From the NCBI GenBank assembly GCA_964035575.1, contig OZ037854.1, positions 868,001 through 932,000 on the forward strand: DNA of 64,000 nt, written 5' to 3'. The translations under genes and the position numbers were made by a program. Of this stretch, positions 63,910-64,000 are shown piece after piece (within the stretch, counting starts at the first letter, position 1; each line of letters opens with the position of its first letter). Source of the DNA: Rhynchopus sp. YZ270_cl-10 (lineage: Eukaryota; Euglenozoa; Diplonemea; Diplonemida; Diplonemidae). Below the pieces are notes generated by a model, which had not been told where the DNA came from, ran no database searches, and worked only from the letters and a program-made list of their open reading frames with translations.

Positions 63910-63955
63910 ATGGGCTAAGCACTGTGGCTTAGGTACGTCTGCTCACCCACCCTTT
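63910..63955 (+). repeat. Hairpin-family element
   Basis: GGGCTAAGC, ACTGTG, GCTTAGGTACGTCT. The stem is intact, the loop has changed to ACTGTG. Confidence 0.55.
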
Positions 63956-64000
63956 TTCCCAGCCTCTCTTTTTTATTACAGAGTGAATCCCCCCCACAAT

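Larger units (their letters stand above)
60506..64000. other. Gene-free A/T-tract region at the window end
   Basis: No gene is supported over 3.5 kb. Homopolymer runs are abundant, including about 31 A at 61797-61827. Hairpin-family elements occur at 61966, 62867 and 63910. Short frames on either strand are low-complexity or start within T runs. Confidence 0.65.

Overview
The window is nuclear DNA from a unicellular eukaryote that I cannot name from sequence alone. Genes are split by spliceosomal introns, mostly opening GTATG and ending in a CA-rich run before AG. The gene set (a polycystin-2-type channel, an Sfi1-type centrin-binding protein, VMP1, an Hsp110-like chaperone, cysteine-rich surface proteins and a VEVP-repeat protein resembling alveolins) fits a flagellated protist. 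Intergenic DNA is full of poly-A/poly-T runs and small fold-back transposons. All sixteen supported genes and gene copies lie on the + strand.

Layout: 2-613 is the 3' end of a GT61-type glycosyltransferase. 811-3926 is an Hsp70/Hsp110-like chaperone with a C-terminal TPR domain. 5152-14890 holds three tandem copies of a signal-peptide, one-pass membrane, cysteine-containing surface protein. 15748-18594 holds a 2H phosphoesterase-like gene followed by a relative that lacks the catalytic histidines. 20276-23065 is an eight-exon VMP1-like membrane protein. 23066-27902 is gene-free and carries a near-perfect 142-bp palindrome and a 1.5-kb composite inverted-repeat element filled with minisatellites. 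27903-30664 is a large VEVP-repeat protein. 30665-34922 has two small genes, several miniature elements and an isolated piece of large-subunit rRNA domain V. 34923-39269 is a polycystin-like channel whose single intron is swollen by repeats. 39496-42587 is the Sfi1-like protein. 43395-50431 and 53369-60505 are two nearly identical eight-exon genes for about 2,110-residue cysteine-rich membrane proteins with a Tudor-like cytosolic tail. 60506-64000 is gene-free and A/T-tract rich.

The genes do not form an operon or a pathway. Two themes recur: secreted or surface cysteine-rich proteins amplified in tandem (five of sixteen genes and copies), and cytoskeletal or ciliary functions (Sfi1, polycystin, VEVP protein).

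The most interesting unexplained signal is a family of at least 17 short elements, each a hairpin with a CGAGAG-like loop followed by a TTCATCTTATAAACTTTTC-like tail. They lie in introns and intergenic DNA, always in the same orientation as the genes. Their stems differ in sequence but still pair, as expected of a structured RNA rather than a plain DNA repeat. Coordinates of exons come from reading splice sites and frames by eye; no alignment or database search was run.
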